The position numbers and the translations under genes are program-made. Under the pieces are notes generated by a model that saw only the letters and a list, made by a program, of their open reading frames with translations, was not told where the DNA came from and ran no database searches. From G963668345 sp965206025 (GTDB lineage: Bacteria > Acidobacteriota > Terriglobia > Bryobacterales > UBA6623), in NCBI GenBank assembly GCA_965206025.1, contig CBDBIU010000004.1:868001-932000 (forward strand): a stretch of 64,000 nucleotides of DNA, in the 5' to 3' direction. Positions 16,261 through 23,657 of this stretch are shown here, piece by piece. How positions within the stretch are numbered: position 1 is the first letter of the stretch; the number at the start of each line of letters is the position of its first letter.

Positions 16261-16280
16261 CCCGCGGGCCGTCAGACGCG
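16258..16280. repeat. partial family A repeat end between convergent stops
   Basis: TAGCCCGC followed by GGGCCGTCAGACG joins two motifs of family A with the middle lost. The first bases form the porin stop, and the TCA inside CCGTCAG forms the thiE stop on the other strand. Confidence 0.55.
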
Positions 16281-16880
16281 CCGGAGATGGCGAAGCGCCG
16301 CCAGGGTCTGGCTGACGGCGGCGCTTCGCTGAAACAAGGAAATACCCGCAACTCCCGCAGCACCCCTCCCCAGGCACTGGGATGCGTTCTCAAACTGAAC
16401 GCCTCCCAGTGCCAAAACCGGTATCTCCACCAGCCGGCAAGCCTCCTCAAGCGCTTGCAATCCCCGAGGCGGACCATATCGCCCCTTGGAGGCGGTCTCG
16501 AACACCGGGCCGAAGACCGTGAAATCCGCTCCCTCCGCCTCCGCCTGCCGCACTCCGTCGCCGCTGTGACAGGAGACGCCGATCAAGAAGCCCTGGGGCG
16601 TGATCGAGCGGATGTCGGAGGGGCTGGGGGCGCCGGCAGGCAGGTGAACTCCCTGCGCGCCGGCGGCCAGGGCCACATCCACCCGGCCGTTGACCAGTAT
16701 CCGCGTTTCTTTGGGGTTCGGCAGTTTGAGGACCGCCTCGGTGAGTTGGAACAGTTCTCGCGCCGGAAGGTCCTTCTCGCGGATTTGCAGCAGGTCGGGA
16801 CCGGCCTGCAATAGCCGGCCCAGGTGCTCGAGCAAGTCGCCTTCCTGCTGCCGACGGTCGGTGATGGCGTAGAGAATCAT
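16272..16880 (-). CDS. thiE: thiamine-phosphate synthase
   Basis: The 202-residue TIM-barrel protein has MILYAITDRRQ at the start, then LLQIREKDLPARELFQL, ILVNGRVDVALAAGAQGVHLPAG, GVSCHSGDGVRQAEAEGADFTVFGPVFETASKGRYGPPRGL and LALGGV. These are the substrate-binding loops of ThiE, which joins HMP-pyrophosphate to the thiazole phosphate. TenI-like relatives share the fold, so a catalytic role is likely but not certain. The ATG at 16880 is chosen because homology begins there; the long upstream open frame is spurious. It lies downstream of modBC on the same strand with an 82-base gap. Confidence 0.88.
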   Translation of the reverse strand: MILYAITDRRQQEGDLLEHLGRLLQAGPDLLQIREKDLPARELFQLTEAVLKLPNPKETRILVNGRVDVALAAGAQGVHLPAGAPSPSDIRSITPQGFLIGVSCHSGDGVRQAEAEGADFTVFGPVFETASKGRYGPPRGLQALEEACRLVEIPVLALGGVQFENASQCLGRGAAGVAGISLFQRSAAVSQTLAALRHLRRV

Positions 16881-16962
16881 CGGGGAGCCGAGATGGGGGG
16901 CGAGACCGCGCTGTTCAACGGTCGGCGGCGGCGGGCCCGGCTTTTGTGCCCGGCCCCTCGGC

Positions 16963-18063
16963 TCAGGAATCCGTCTCCCCCTGTTGCGGGAAAACCCAGA
17001 CGGCGTCCGGAGGAAACTCGAGCGTCCAGCGGCGTGCACTCTTCCCCTTCTCGTAAAGCGCTCGGGAGACATAGGCCGAGAGCGCTCCGGGGAAAACCAA
17101 GCGCACCTGATCGGGCATTTCAATCACGTCGGCGAGAGGCAGCGCGAGCTGCTGTTGCTCCCCGGTGCCGTTAGACGGCGCGGCGATCACGCGTTCGGGC
17201 CGAATGCACACCCGGACGTGGTCTCCGGCGCGCCGGCCCGGCAGGTAAGGCGTGAAGATTCGAATCTCGCCTGCTTGCAGCCGGGTCCGATTGCCGCCCG
17301 CGTCGAGTTCCGACACGACGGCCTCGGTCACCTCGGACAGGCCCAGAAGCTGAGCGACCGAGGCCGAGGCCGGGCGCTCATAGACCTCGCGCGGCGGCCC
17401 TTGCTGAACGATGCGCCCTCGGCGATAAACCAGCATCCGATCTCCCAACTCGAAAGCCTCTTCGAGGTCGTGGGTGACCAACAACATCGGCAACCTGTAT
17501 TCGGAACGGATTTGGCGCAGAATCCCGTAGAGCTGGCGGCGCAAACCGACATCAAGCCCCCGAGCCGGTTCGTCGAGAAGCAGCAAGCGCGGCCGATTGA
17601 CGAGAGTGCGCGCGATCGCGCCGCGCTGGCGCTCGCCTCCGGACAACTCGTGCGGCCGGCGACCCGCCAGAGGCTCCAACCGGAACGACTCGAGAACCTG
17701 CAAGATGCGGCGTTTTCTCTGCTCGGGTTTCAGATCCGCGGCAGCGAACTCGAGATTCCGGCGCAGACTCATGTGCGGGAACAGAGCGTCCTTTTGAAAG
17801 ACGTAGCCGCAGTGTCGCCGGCGGGCCGGCAGGCAAACGCCGCGAGCCGAGTCGAACAGAGTTTCTCCGGCCAGTCGGACGTAACCCGAATCGGGCCGCA
17901 CGAATCCGGCGACGAATTCCAGCGTCAGTGTTTTCCCGGCGCCGCTGGGGCCAAACAGCACCGTGATTTCGTCTCCCGCGGCCAAGGAAACCGAAAGCCT
18001 GAAACCGGCGGAGTCCGGTCCGCTCGGGTAGGCCTTTTCGAGTTCTGCCTCTAGCGTCGCCAT
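16963..18063 (-). CDS. modC: molybdate ABC transporter ATP-binding protein
   Basis: The 366-residue ATPase has Walker A GPSGAGKT (about residues 38-45), the Q-loop FQKDALFPHM, signature LSGGERQR, Walker B LLLLDEPARGLD and the switch histidine VTHD. A C-terminal TOBE-type domain (about 270-366) binds oxyanion in this family. It powers molybdate import with ModB. Its ATG shares one base with the modB stop (TGATG), so the two are translationally coupled. Sulfate or tungstate transport is possible, but the MOP/TOBE layout favours molybdate. Confidence 0.88.
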   Translation of the reverse strand: MATLEAELEKAYPSGPDSAGFRLSVSLAAGDEITVLFGPSGAGKTLTLEFVAGFVRPDSGYVRLAGETLFDSARGVCLPARRRHCGYVFQKDALFPHMSLRRNLEFAAADLKPEQRKRRILQVLESFRLEPLAGRRPHELSGGERQRGAIARTLVNRPRLLLLDEPARGLDVGLRRQLYGILRQIRSEYRLPMLLVTHDLEEAFELGDRMLVYRRGRIVQQGPPREVYERPASASVAQLLGLSEVTEAVVSELDAGGNRTRLQAGEIRIFTPYLPGRRAGDHVRVCIRPERVIAAPSNGTGEQQQLALPLADVIEMPDQVRLVFPGALSAYVSRALYEKGKSARRWTLEFPPDAVWVFPQQGETDS

Positions 18064-18740
18064 CAGTACGCCTGCTTCGCGCCGGCGCGGTTGACCACGT
18101 AAAGTACGCTGACCGCCAGCACCGACATGACTACGACGAGCGAATTCGCCAGCTGGGTGTCGCCGGACTGATAGGCGTCGTAGATGGCCACCGACATGGT
18201 CTGCGTCCTGCCGGGCATATTGCCCGCGATCATGATGGTCACGCCGAAGTCTCCCAGCGACCGCGCGAAGGCGAAAATCGTCGCCGCGATGATCGAACGC
18301 CGGGCCAAAGGCACGCTAACCCTCCAGAAGACCCGCCATTCACTCGCTCCCAGGCTGCGCGCCGCATTTTCCAACGTGTGATCCACCGAATCGAAAGCCG
18401 CCCGAGCGGCTCGAACCAACAGAGGAATGGAATGGAAACAGGCCGCCACCACGGCCGCCTGCCAGGTGAAAACCAGCGCTTGGCCAAAGACGGCCTCGTA
18501 GGCCTGGCCCAGCGGACTGGCGCGGCCCAATAGCACCAGCAGGTAGTAGCCTAGCACCGTCGGAGGCAGCACGATCGGCAGCGTGACCAATGTCTCCAGC
18601 AGGTTCCTACCCCAAAATCGCCCGTGAACCAACGCGTAGGCCACGGCTAAACCCACGGCAATAGAAACGATCGTCGCCAGACAAGCCACCCGCAAACTCA
18701 GCCACAAAGGAAACCAATCTACCGTCTCTAGGGTTGTCAT
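18063..18740 (-). CDS. modB: molybdate ABC transporter permease
   Basis: The 225-residue inner-membrane permease has about five to six membrane helices. The ABC-coupling EAA loop is present as ENAARSLGASEWRVFWRVSVPLARRSI, and LPIVLPPTVLGYYLL is typical of ModB. The ATG at 18740 is preferred over the upstream open frame because homology starts at MTTLETVDWFPLWLSLRVA. A TATAAT lies at 18759-18754, 13 bases upstream. The periplasmic binding protein ModA is not found in this window, although it usually leads the operon. Confidence 0.88.
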   Translation of the reverse strand: MTTLETVDWFPLWLSLRVACLATIVSIAVGLAVAYALVHGRFWGRNLLETLVTLPIVLPPTVLGYYLLVLLGRASPLGQAYEAVFGQALVFTWQAAVVAACFHSIPLLVRAARAAFDSVDHTLENAARSLGASEWRVFWRVSVPLARRSIIAATIFAFARSLGDFGVTIMIAGNMPGRTQTMSVAIYDAYQSGDTQLANSLVVVMSVLAVSVLYVVNRAGAKQAY

Positions 18741-18772
18741 CCGCTTAGATGAGATTATAGCTGGAGTGCTGC

Positions 18773-18930
18773 TTGGCGGCTTTTCTCGCCAGCGTTCGGA
18801 CGAGCGGCGTTGAATGGACTTCGCTTGGCAGGGGAGCACCGCCGTGTCCGCCCATTCGTGTGGGATTCACACTCCGTCCCATTCGATCAGCCAACCCAAC
18901 GAGAACCTCTCTGGCGGGTGCTCGTCCGGA
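18773..18930. repeat. dispersed repeat family A, inverted relative to 9974-10165
   Basis: CTTTTCTCGCCAGCG at the left is followed by GAGCGGCGTTGAA, CACCGCCGTGTCCGCCCATTC, CCCATTCGATCAGCCAACCC and GAGAACCTCTCTGGCGGG. These mirror the interior of 9974-10165. Confidence 0.75.
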
Positions 18931-18994
18931 GAGGGGGCCGGGGAGGCGGACTGGCTCGAGAAATTTCACCAACCTTCCGTCGAAAACCTACCCA

Positions 18995-19165
18995 GCTTCA
19001 TTGCTTCGGGTGGGCTGTGAGGTCCCAGGCCGCTCGCTTGTCGCGAGGGTCGGCGCGCGCAGGGAGCCTGGAGCGCCAGTGACAGGCCAAATCCCCGCAA
19101 CGGCCATTCGTCCTCCGGGACCGCTCGCTTGCGCTCGCGGCTCAGTTTCGCTTTGTCGCAAGAAC
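18995..19165. repeat. dispersed repeat family D, mosaic copy
   Basis: GAGCCTGGAGCGCCAGTGAC, AGGCCAAATCCCCGCAACGG and CGCTCGCTTGCGCTCGCGGC match, with substitutions, segments of 47782-48040 (complement) and 30208-30395. It fills most of the space before the dnaK promoter. Confidence 0.6.
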
Positions 19166-19220
19166 AGGCGGTTTATTCATCGCCACTGACACGAATCCTG
19201 TTACAGAGATCACCACTATC

Positions 19221-19249
19221 TTGACAATGAAACACTAAAGTTTAATAAT
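19221..19249 (+). promoter_or_regulatory. dnaK promoter
   Basis: A perfect TTGACA (19221-19226) is followed after 16-17 bases by TAATAA/AATAAT (19243-19249) in an AT-rich stretch, about 105 bases before the dnaK start. A 6-base hairpin (ACCAGA/TCTGGT, 19287-19304) sits in the leader. I see neither a CIRCE element nor a clear HAIR operator. Confidence 0.6.
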
Positions 19250-19356
19250 AGATACAGGCTAAGAAATTCCCCTCGTTGGTCTCGTAACCAGATGGATCTC
19301 TGGTCAGCAAGCGTGGGATGTCACAGGGGGAGTGGTCCACAAAAGGAGAAGCCGCA

Positions 19357-21303
19357 ATGGCGAAGATTATTGGAATTGACCTTGGTACGACGAATTCGGT
19401 CGTTGCCGTCATGCAGGCGGGACAGCCTACGGTGATTGCCAATCAGGAGGGAGGACGGACGACGCCCTCGGTAGTGGCCTTCACCAAGACCGACGAGCGA
19501 TTGGCCGGGCAAGCGGCGAAACGGCAGGCGATCACGAATCCGGAGAACACGGTATTTTCGATCAAGCGCTTTATGGGCCGGCGTGCCGAGGAAGTGACCG
19601 AGGAGACGGGGATGGTCCCCTACGAAATTACTTCCGCCGGTGAGCTGATCAAGGTCAAGATCGGAGACAAGCAGTATCCGCCGCAAGAGATTTCGGCCGC
19701 CATCCTGGGCAAGCTGAAAGAGGCGGCCGAGTCGTATTTGGGCGAGAAGGTAACCAAGGCGGTGATCACCGTACCGGCGTATTTCAACGACTCACAGCGG
19801 CAGGCCACGAAAGACGCCGGAAAGATCGCCGGGCTTGAGGTTTTGCGAATCATTAATGAGCCGACGGCGGCGGCGCTGGCCTACGGCCTTGACAAGAAAA
19901 AGAGCGAAACGATTGCCGTTTACGACTTCGGCGGCGGGACTTTTGACATTTCGATTTTGGAAGTCGGCGAGGGCATCGTCGAGGTCAAGGCCACCAACGG
20001 CGACACGCACCTGGGCGGCGACAACATTGACCACATGTTGATCGAGTGGATCGTCAGAGAATTCAAGAAGGAGCAAGGGATCGATCTTTCCGGCGACAAG
20101 ATGGCTCTGCAGAGGCTCAAGGAGGCCGCCGAGAAGGCCAAGATGGACCTCTCCACGCTGCTCGAGACCGACATCAATCTGCCCTTCATCACCGCCGACG
20201 CCAGCGGCCCGAAGCACTTGCAGCTCAAGCTGACGCGGGCGCGGCTCGAGCAGATGATGGAACCCATCTTGAGGCGCACGATGGAGCCTTGCAAGCGAGC
20301 TCTGGCCGACGCCGGGCTGTCTCCCAACCAGATTGACGAGATTGTTGTCGTGGGCGGCTCGACGCGCATCCCCCGAGTACAGCAGATGGTCAAGGATCTG
20401 TTCGGCAAGGAGTCCCACCAGGGCGTCAATCCCGACGAAGTCGTTGCCATCGGCGCGGCGGTGCAAGGCGGCGTGTTGGGCGGGGAGGTCAAGGATATTC
20501 TCTTGCTCGACGTCACGCCGCTATCGCTCGGAATCGAGACTCTCGGGGGTGTGTTCACCAAGCTGATCGATCGCAACACGACCATTCCGACCCGCAAGGG
20601 CGAGGTCTTTTCCACCGCCGCCGACAGCCAGACTTCGGTCGAAATCAAGGTGTATCAGGGCGAGCGCTCGATGGCCTCGGATAACCGCTTGCTGGGCGTC
20701 TTCCAGTTAGTCGGGATTCCGCCGGCTCCGCGGGGAATTCCCCAGGTCGAGGTGACCTTCGACATCGACGCCAACGGAATATTGAACGTATCCGCGAAAG
20801 ACAAGGCGACCTCCAAAGAGCAGAAGATCACCATTACCAGCTCGTCGGGTTTGTCGAAAGAGGAAATCGAAAAAATTGCCGCCGATGCCGAATCGCATGC
20901 GGCGGATGACCGCCTGCGTCACGACGAGGTAGAAGCCCGCAATCGGGCGGACGCGATGGTCTACAGCACCGAGAAGACGCTCAAGGAGCATCGCGACAAG
21001 GTCAGCGACGAAGACGCCGCCAAGATCGAGGTTGCCCTGGAGGAAACCAAAAAGGCCGTGCAGGGAAGCAACCTCGACGAAATTAACAAAGCCATCGAGA
21101 AGCTGACCCAGGCCAGCCATAAGTTGGCGGAAGCCATGTACCAGTCCACGGCATCGGAAACTCCTCCGGAGGGAACGCCGCCCGGCGCCGAAGCAGGCGG
21201 GCCCGATGGCGCGGGTGCGGACGATTCCGGGGATGAGAAGAAAGATAAAGACGATGTTGTCGACGCCGAATTTGTCGACGTCGATGATAAACCCAAGGCG
21301 TGA
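19357..21303 (+). CDS. dnaK: molecular chaperone DnaK (Hsp70)
   Basis: The 648-residue protein has the full Hsp70 layout. The ATPase domain starts MAKIIGIDLGTTNS, with NEPTAAALAYG, VYDFGGGTFD and VVGGSTRIPRVQ. The linker is DILLLDVTPLSLGIE, and a substrate domain with ITITSSSGLSKEEIE and a disordered acidic tail follow. AAAAGGAG precedes the ATG at 19357; an in-frame ATG at 19318 is rejected for lack of one. It refolds and protects cytoplasmic proteins with DnaJ. The dnaJ and hspR genes follow on the same strand; grpE is not nearby. Confidence 0.98.
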   Translation: MAKIIGIDLGTTNSVVAVMQAGQPTVIANQEGGRTTPSVVAFTKTDERLAGQAAKRQAITNPENTVFSIKRFMGRRAEEVTEETGMVPYEITSAGELIKVKIGDKQYPPQEISAAILGKLKEAAESYLGEKVTKAVITVPAYFNDSQRQATKDAGKIAGLEVLRIINEPTAAALAYGLDKKKSETIAVYDFGGGTFDISILEVGEGIVEVKATNGDTHLGGDNIDHMLIEWIVREFKKEQGIDLSGDKMALQRLKEAAEKAKMDLSTLLETDINLPFITADASGPKHLQLKLTRARLEQMMEPILRRTMEPCKRALADAGLSPNQIDEIVVVGGSTRIPRVQQMVKDLFGKESHQGVNPDEVVAIGAAVQGGVLGGEVKDILLLDVTPLSLGIETLGGVFTKLIDRNTTIPTRKGEVFSTAADSQTSVEIKVYQGERSMASDNRLLGVFQLVGIPPAPRGIPQVEVTFDIDANGILNVSAKDKATSKEQKITITSSSGLSKEEIEKIAADAESHAADDRLRHDEVEARNRADAMVYSTEKTLKEHRDKVSDEDAAKIEVALEETKKAVQGSNLDEINKAIEKLTQASHKLAEAMYQSTASETPPEGTPPGAEAGGPDGAGADDSGDEKKDKDDVVDAEFVDVDDKPKA

Positions 21304-21324
21304 GGGAGGAAGGTTCTTCTTCCC
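21304..21324 (+). terminator. hairpin immediately after dnaK
   Basis: GGGAGGAAG and CTTCTTCCC form a nine-pair stem with one G-U pair and a 3-base loop, starting right after the dnaK stop. There is no U-tract, so it could be an attenuator or a 3'-end stabiliser rather than a true terminator. Confidence 0.35.
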
Positions 21325-21440
21325 GGTGGTCCGATGGCGGTTTCCCGTGCTCGCTTCGTTGTCGGAGGCTCCCGGACTGCGGAGCCTTCGCCGCCGGAGC
21401 GCGAGGACGTGCCGGGTACAGCCCCTAGGGCGGATGGCGC

Positions 21441-21530
21441 GCGGCCCGCTTTTCTCACTAGGTGGCGGCGTCGGGGCGCACGGAGGTTCACCCGTGCCGA
21501 GCGGGGTCATCCGCGGACCGCTCGCTGACA
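21441..21530. repeat. dispersed repeat family A, one end recognisable
   Basis: GGCCCGCTTTTCTCACTAGG matches the family A left end. The following GC-rich sequence has no clear right end. It lies between dnaK and dnaJ. Confidence 0.5.
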
Positions 21531-21591
21531 CTGGCGGCTCAGTGCTCGATGCTCTGGGATATCCAGGACGCGGCCCTTGGTTAGCGGATAG

Positions 21592-22776
21592 GTGGTGGCT
21601 GTGGCTTCGACGGAACAGAAAGACTACTACGGGATTCTGGGCGTCAAGCGCAAGGCCGGCGACGATGAGATTCGCAAGGCTTATCGCCGCCTCGCCCGCA
21701 AGCATCACCCGGATGTGAACCCGGGGGACAAGGCCGCCGAGGACCGCTTCAAGAACATCCAGGAAGCCTACGGCGTCCTCAGCGATCGAAAGAAGCGGCA
21801 GATGTACGATCAGTTCGGTTTCTACTCGGAGACCGGCGCCTATCCGGGAGCGGGCACCAGCCCCGGCCCCGGGGGGATCGACTTCAGCGGTTTCGACTTT
21901 TCCGAAGTTTTTTCGCAGGCCGGGCAGAGCGCCCGTCGAGGTCAGGGGTCTCCCGGGTCGAATTGGGGCGGATTCTCGGATCTGTTCTCGCAATTCTTTC
22001 GCCAGGGCGGTCGCGAGCCGCAGGCTAAGTCGCAGGCGGGCGAGGATCTCGAATACACGGTCGATATCGGGTTCTGGGACGCCATTCGCGGCACGACCCT
22101 GCGGCTGAGCGTCTTTCGGCATGAGACCTGCTCCCAGTGCCGGGGCCTGGGGAACACCGGTGCCGGCGTAGCGGTTTGTACCGAGTGCGGGGGCGGGGGC
22201 CAGGTCAGCCAGACCGTCGGCGCCATGCGATTTAACATTGCTTGTCCTCGGTGTCAAGGGCGGGGACAGTTGCGCAACGCCTGCCCGGCGTGCGCTGGCG
22301 ACGGTCGAGTGGGCCGCAACGAGTCCGTGGAGGTGCGCATCCCGGCCGGAGCCCAGAACGGGTCTCGGCTCAGGGTGGCGGCTAAGGGGAACGCGGGCAG
22401 CGTAGGCGGGACGCCCGGCGACCTCTACATCACCACGCGGGTCGGCTCTCACCCGGTCTTCGAGCGCAGGGGAGACGACATCCACATCCTCGCGCCGGTG
22501 ACGATTCCCGAAGCCGTGCTCGGAGCCAAAGTCGAAGTACCCACGATCGATGGGAAAGCGCGCTTGAAGATTCCGCCCGCCACCGACTCGGGAAAGAAAT
22601 TCCGCTTGCGCGAAAGAGGCGTCCTGAATCGCCGCACCAGCCGTAGAGGAGACCAGTTTGTCGAAGTGAAAATCGTTGTTCCACCGATTCCCGACCAAGC
22701 CTCGAAGACGAGCATCGAGGAGTTTGGTAAGCTGAACCCCGAAGATCCGCGTAAGGCTCTTTGGTCGCAGGTCTGA
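21592..22776 (+). CDS. dnaJ: DnaJ/Hsp40 co-chaperone
   Basis: The 394-residue class I J-protein has a J domain at residues 10-75 with HPD (39-41), a Gly-rich linker and a zinc-finger region with four motifs (CSQCRGLG, CTECGGGG, CPRCQGRG, CPACAGDG). The C-terminal beta domains (VEVRIPAGAQNGSRLRV) follow. It stimulates DnaK ATPase and delivers substrates. The start is one of several GTG codons at 21592, 21595 or 21601; the last has GGTGG at good spacing. The hspR gene begins one base after its stop. Confidence 0.95.
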   Translation: MVAVASTEQKDYYGILGVKRKAGDDEIRKAYRRLARKHHPDVNPGDKAAEDRFKNIQEAYGVLSDRKKRQMYDQFGFYSETGAYPGAGTSPGPGGIDFSGFDFSEVFSQAGQSARRGQGSPGSNWGGFSDLFSQFFRQGGREPQAKSQAGEDLEYTVDIGFWDAIRGTTLRLSVFRHETCSQCRGLGNTGAGVAVCTECGGGGQVSQTVGAMRFNIACPRCQGRGQLRNACPACAGDGRVGRNESVEVRIPAGAQNGSRLRVAAKGNAGSVGGTPGDLYITTRVGSHPVFERRGDDIHILAPVTIPEAVLGAKVEVPTIDGKARLKIPPATDSGKKFRLRERGVLNRRTSRRGDQFVEVKIVVPPIPDQASKTSIEEFGKLNPEDPRKALWSQV

Positions 22777-22777
22777 G

Positions 22778-23197
22778 ATGGCCAGAAGAAAACGTAGCGA
22801 AGGCGGGTACACGATTTCCGTAGTCGCCGGCCAATTCGGCGTTCACCCGCAAACCCTTCGCCTTTATGAACGCGAGGGACTGCTCAAGCCGTCGCGCACC
22901 GAGGGCAATACGCGGCTCTACACCGACCCGGACATGCAGCGCCTGGAAGTGATCCTCTCGCTGACCCGGGATCTGGGCGTCAACCTGGCCGGCGTGGAAA
23001 TTATCCTCAACATGCGCGAGAAGATGGAAGAGATGGGGCGCCAGATGCAAGAGTTCGCCTCCTACGTGACCGAACAGATGGGATCCCTGCCGCGCGAGCC
23101 CCCGCCGAGCTTTTCCACTTCCTTGATTCCCTTCAAGAAAGCTTCGCTCGACCGACTGCGAAATGCAGCGGCCAAGAAGGCAAAAACAGCCCGTTAG
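22778..23197 (+). CDS. hspR: MerR-family heat-shock repressor HspR
   Basis: The 139-residue protein opens with a MerR DNA-binding domain (YTISVVAGQFGVHPQTLRLYEREGLLKPSRTEGNTRLYTDPDMQRLEVI). A coiled-coil dimerisation helix and a basic tail follow. In actinobacteria and some other phyla HspR represses dnaK operons with DnaK as corepressor. Position directly after dnaJ supports the same feedback here. Its TAG stop coincides with the first bases of a family A repeat. Confidence 0.9.
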   Translation: MARRKRSEGGYTISVVAGQFGVHPQTLRLYEREGLLKPSRTEGNTRLYTDPDMQRLEVILSLTRDLGVNLAGVEIILNMREKMEEMGRQMQEFASYVTEQMGSLPREPPPSFSTSLIPFKKASLDRLRNAAAKKAKTAR

Positions 23198-23250
23198 CCC
23201 GCTTTTCTCACTACGCGGCGAGGCGAAGTGCGTGAGAGAAAGCCGGCTAG
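23194..23250. repeat. dispersed repeat family A, short copy at the hspR stop
   Basis: TTAGCCCGCTTTTCTCACTA, GGCGAGGCGAAGTGCGTGAG and AAGCCGGCTAG form a compact copy. It starts on the hspR stop codon and abuts the next copy, sharing CTAG. Confidence 0.85.
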
Positions 23251-23441
23251 CCCGCTTTCTCACCAGCTGAGGGTAGAAGTGCAAGCAAATGCCCACCGCC
23301 AGGGATGTAGGGGCGCGATTCATCGCGCCCGCTTGCCGACATACTGTACGCTGGGCGATGTACACAAACTGTAGCCGCGAGCCTTGGCCGCCGGGCCTTG
23401 CGCCTCATCCACCGCGGGCCGTGGTGAGAAATGTCGGCTAG
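23247..23441. repeat. dispersed repeat family A, 195-base copy
   Basis: It runs from CTAGCCCGCTTTCTCACCAG to GTGGTGAGAAATGTCGGCTAG. The interior contains GGGCGCGATTCATCGCGCCC and GGGCGATGTACACAAACTGT, shared with 12643-12812 (inverted) and 25921-26117. A CATAAGTTCGCGATCGT fragment of family D follows at about 23451. Confidence 0.85.
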
Positions 23442-23657
23442 TGCTCGGTTCCATAAGTTCGCGATCGTTTGTAGGCCGACAATCTCTGGACCGCGCCCTC
23501 GCTGGCGCAGCTCAGGAGTCTCTGTGAATAAACCACTTCCGGCCGGATTGACGATCGGTGCGATGCGTAGGGAAAGGGTTTTTTAAATACGCGAACTGTT
23601 CAAGGACTTTAACCGACTGTTCGGAGCTGAACCAGTGCGGGAGGCAGAGGAATCGAT

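Noticed and set aside
19166..19356. CIRCE or HAIR operator before dnaK
   Set aside because: No TTAGCACTC-N9-GAGTGCTAA and no CTTGAGT/ACTCAAG pair was found; HspR control is inferred from gene position only.
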